In this document: piece after piece, positions 5,450 to 5,526 of the stretch
How positions within the stretch are numbered: position 1 is the stretch's first letter
Layout: each line of letters opens with the position of its first letter
NCBI GenBank assembly: GCA_030147225.1
Contig: JASLAI010000189.1
Coordinates: 1 to 5,526 of the forward strand
Direction of reading: 5' to 3'
DNA from: Planococcus sp. (in: firmicutes)
Lineage (GTDB): Bacteria; Bacillota; Bacilli; Bacillales_A; Planococcaceae
Length of the DNA: 5,526 nucleotides
The notes under the pieces: model-generated
The model's input: only the letters and a program-made list of their open reading frames with translations
Told to the model about the DNA's origin: nothing
Databases searched by the model: none
Translations under genes and position numbers: made by a program

Positions 5450-5526
5450 GTGAAAAAACAACAGATGTATATAAATGGAGAATGGATAGATAGTATCGGG
5501 CGTGACCGGTTTGAAACAAAAAATCC
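5450..5526 (+). CDS. NAD(P)-dependent aldehyde dehydrogenase, N-terminal fragment
   Basis: Only 25 full codons are in the window, but MYINGEWIDSIGRDRFETKNP (from residue 6 onward) is the characteristic opening of aldehyde dehydrogenases: a short beta strand, then INGEWxxS, then a basic/acidic turn leading into NP. I choose GTG 5450 because AGAGGTG at 5437-5443 stands 6 bases upstream. GTG 5441 is in frame but overlaps that site, and ATG 5465 is the only alternative. The gene starts 19 bases after the SDR stop, in the same direction, and probably continues the operon. The catalytic Cys/Glu and substrate-determining regions lie beyond the window, so succinate-semialdehyde, 2-oxoglutarate-semialdehyde or other aldehyde specificity cannot be decided. 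Confidence 0.85.
   Translation, partial: MKKQQMYINGEWIDSIGRDRFETKN

Overview
The window looks like a chromosomal stretch of a moderately low-GC Gram-positive bacterium. The evidence is strong GGAGG/GGGGG ribosome binding sites before nearly every gene, a solute-binding protein with a lipobox rather than a free periplasmic signal, and a GTG start behind an AGAGGTG site. I favour Bacillales, possibly Planococcaceae, but the family-level guess is inference only.

Layout, all on the + strand: (1) 1-230, the 3' end of an IlvD/Edd-family dehydratase, closest to dihydroxy-acid dehydratase. (2) 231-743, a 513-base gap without an intact gene. It holds a long imperfect hairpin (265-322), a compact 10-bp hairpin (364-393), and a decayed C-terminal remnant of a GlcD/D-lactate-dehydrogenase type FAD-linked oxidase (about 428-615). 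I see nothing recognisable in 616-729. (3) 744-3570, a complete three-component TRAP transporter: lipoprotein binding protein DctP, small membrane subunit DctQ and large membrane subunit DctM. A terminator-like hairpin lies between dctP and dctQ. (4) 3589-4662, an NAD-type tartrate/D-malate dehydrogenase (TtuC/DmlA/YcsA group of the isopropylmalate dehydrogenase superfamily). (5) 4675-5430, a classical short-chain dehydrogenase/reductase. (6) 5450 to the window edge, the first 25 codons of an aldehyde dehydrogenase.

From dctQ onward the genes are 2-19 bases apart, so dctPQM-ttuC-SDR-ALDH is very probably one catabolic operon. The simplest reading is uptake of a small hydroxy-carboxylate (tartrate, D-malate or an analogue) by the TRAP system, oxidation and/or decarboxylation by the TtuC-like enzyme, then further redox steps by the SDR and the aldehyde dehydrogenase. 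The exact substrate cannot be read from the sequence.

The least obvious item is the oxidase remnant. It suggests that a flavin-dependent 2-hydroxyacid oxidase once stood directly upstream of the transporter and was lost. Nothing in the window looks like a wholly new class of system; the interest lies in an unassigned carboxylate pathway and in the structured, decayed leader region.
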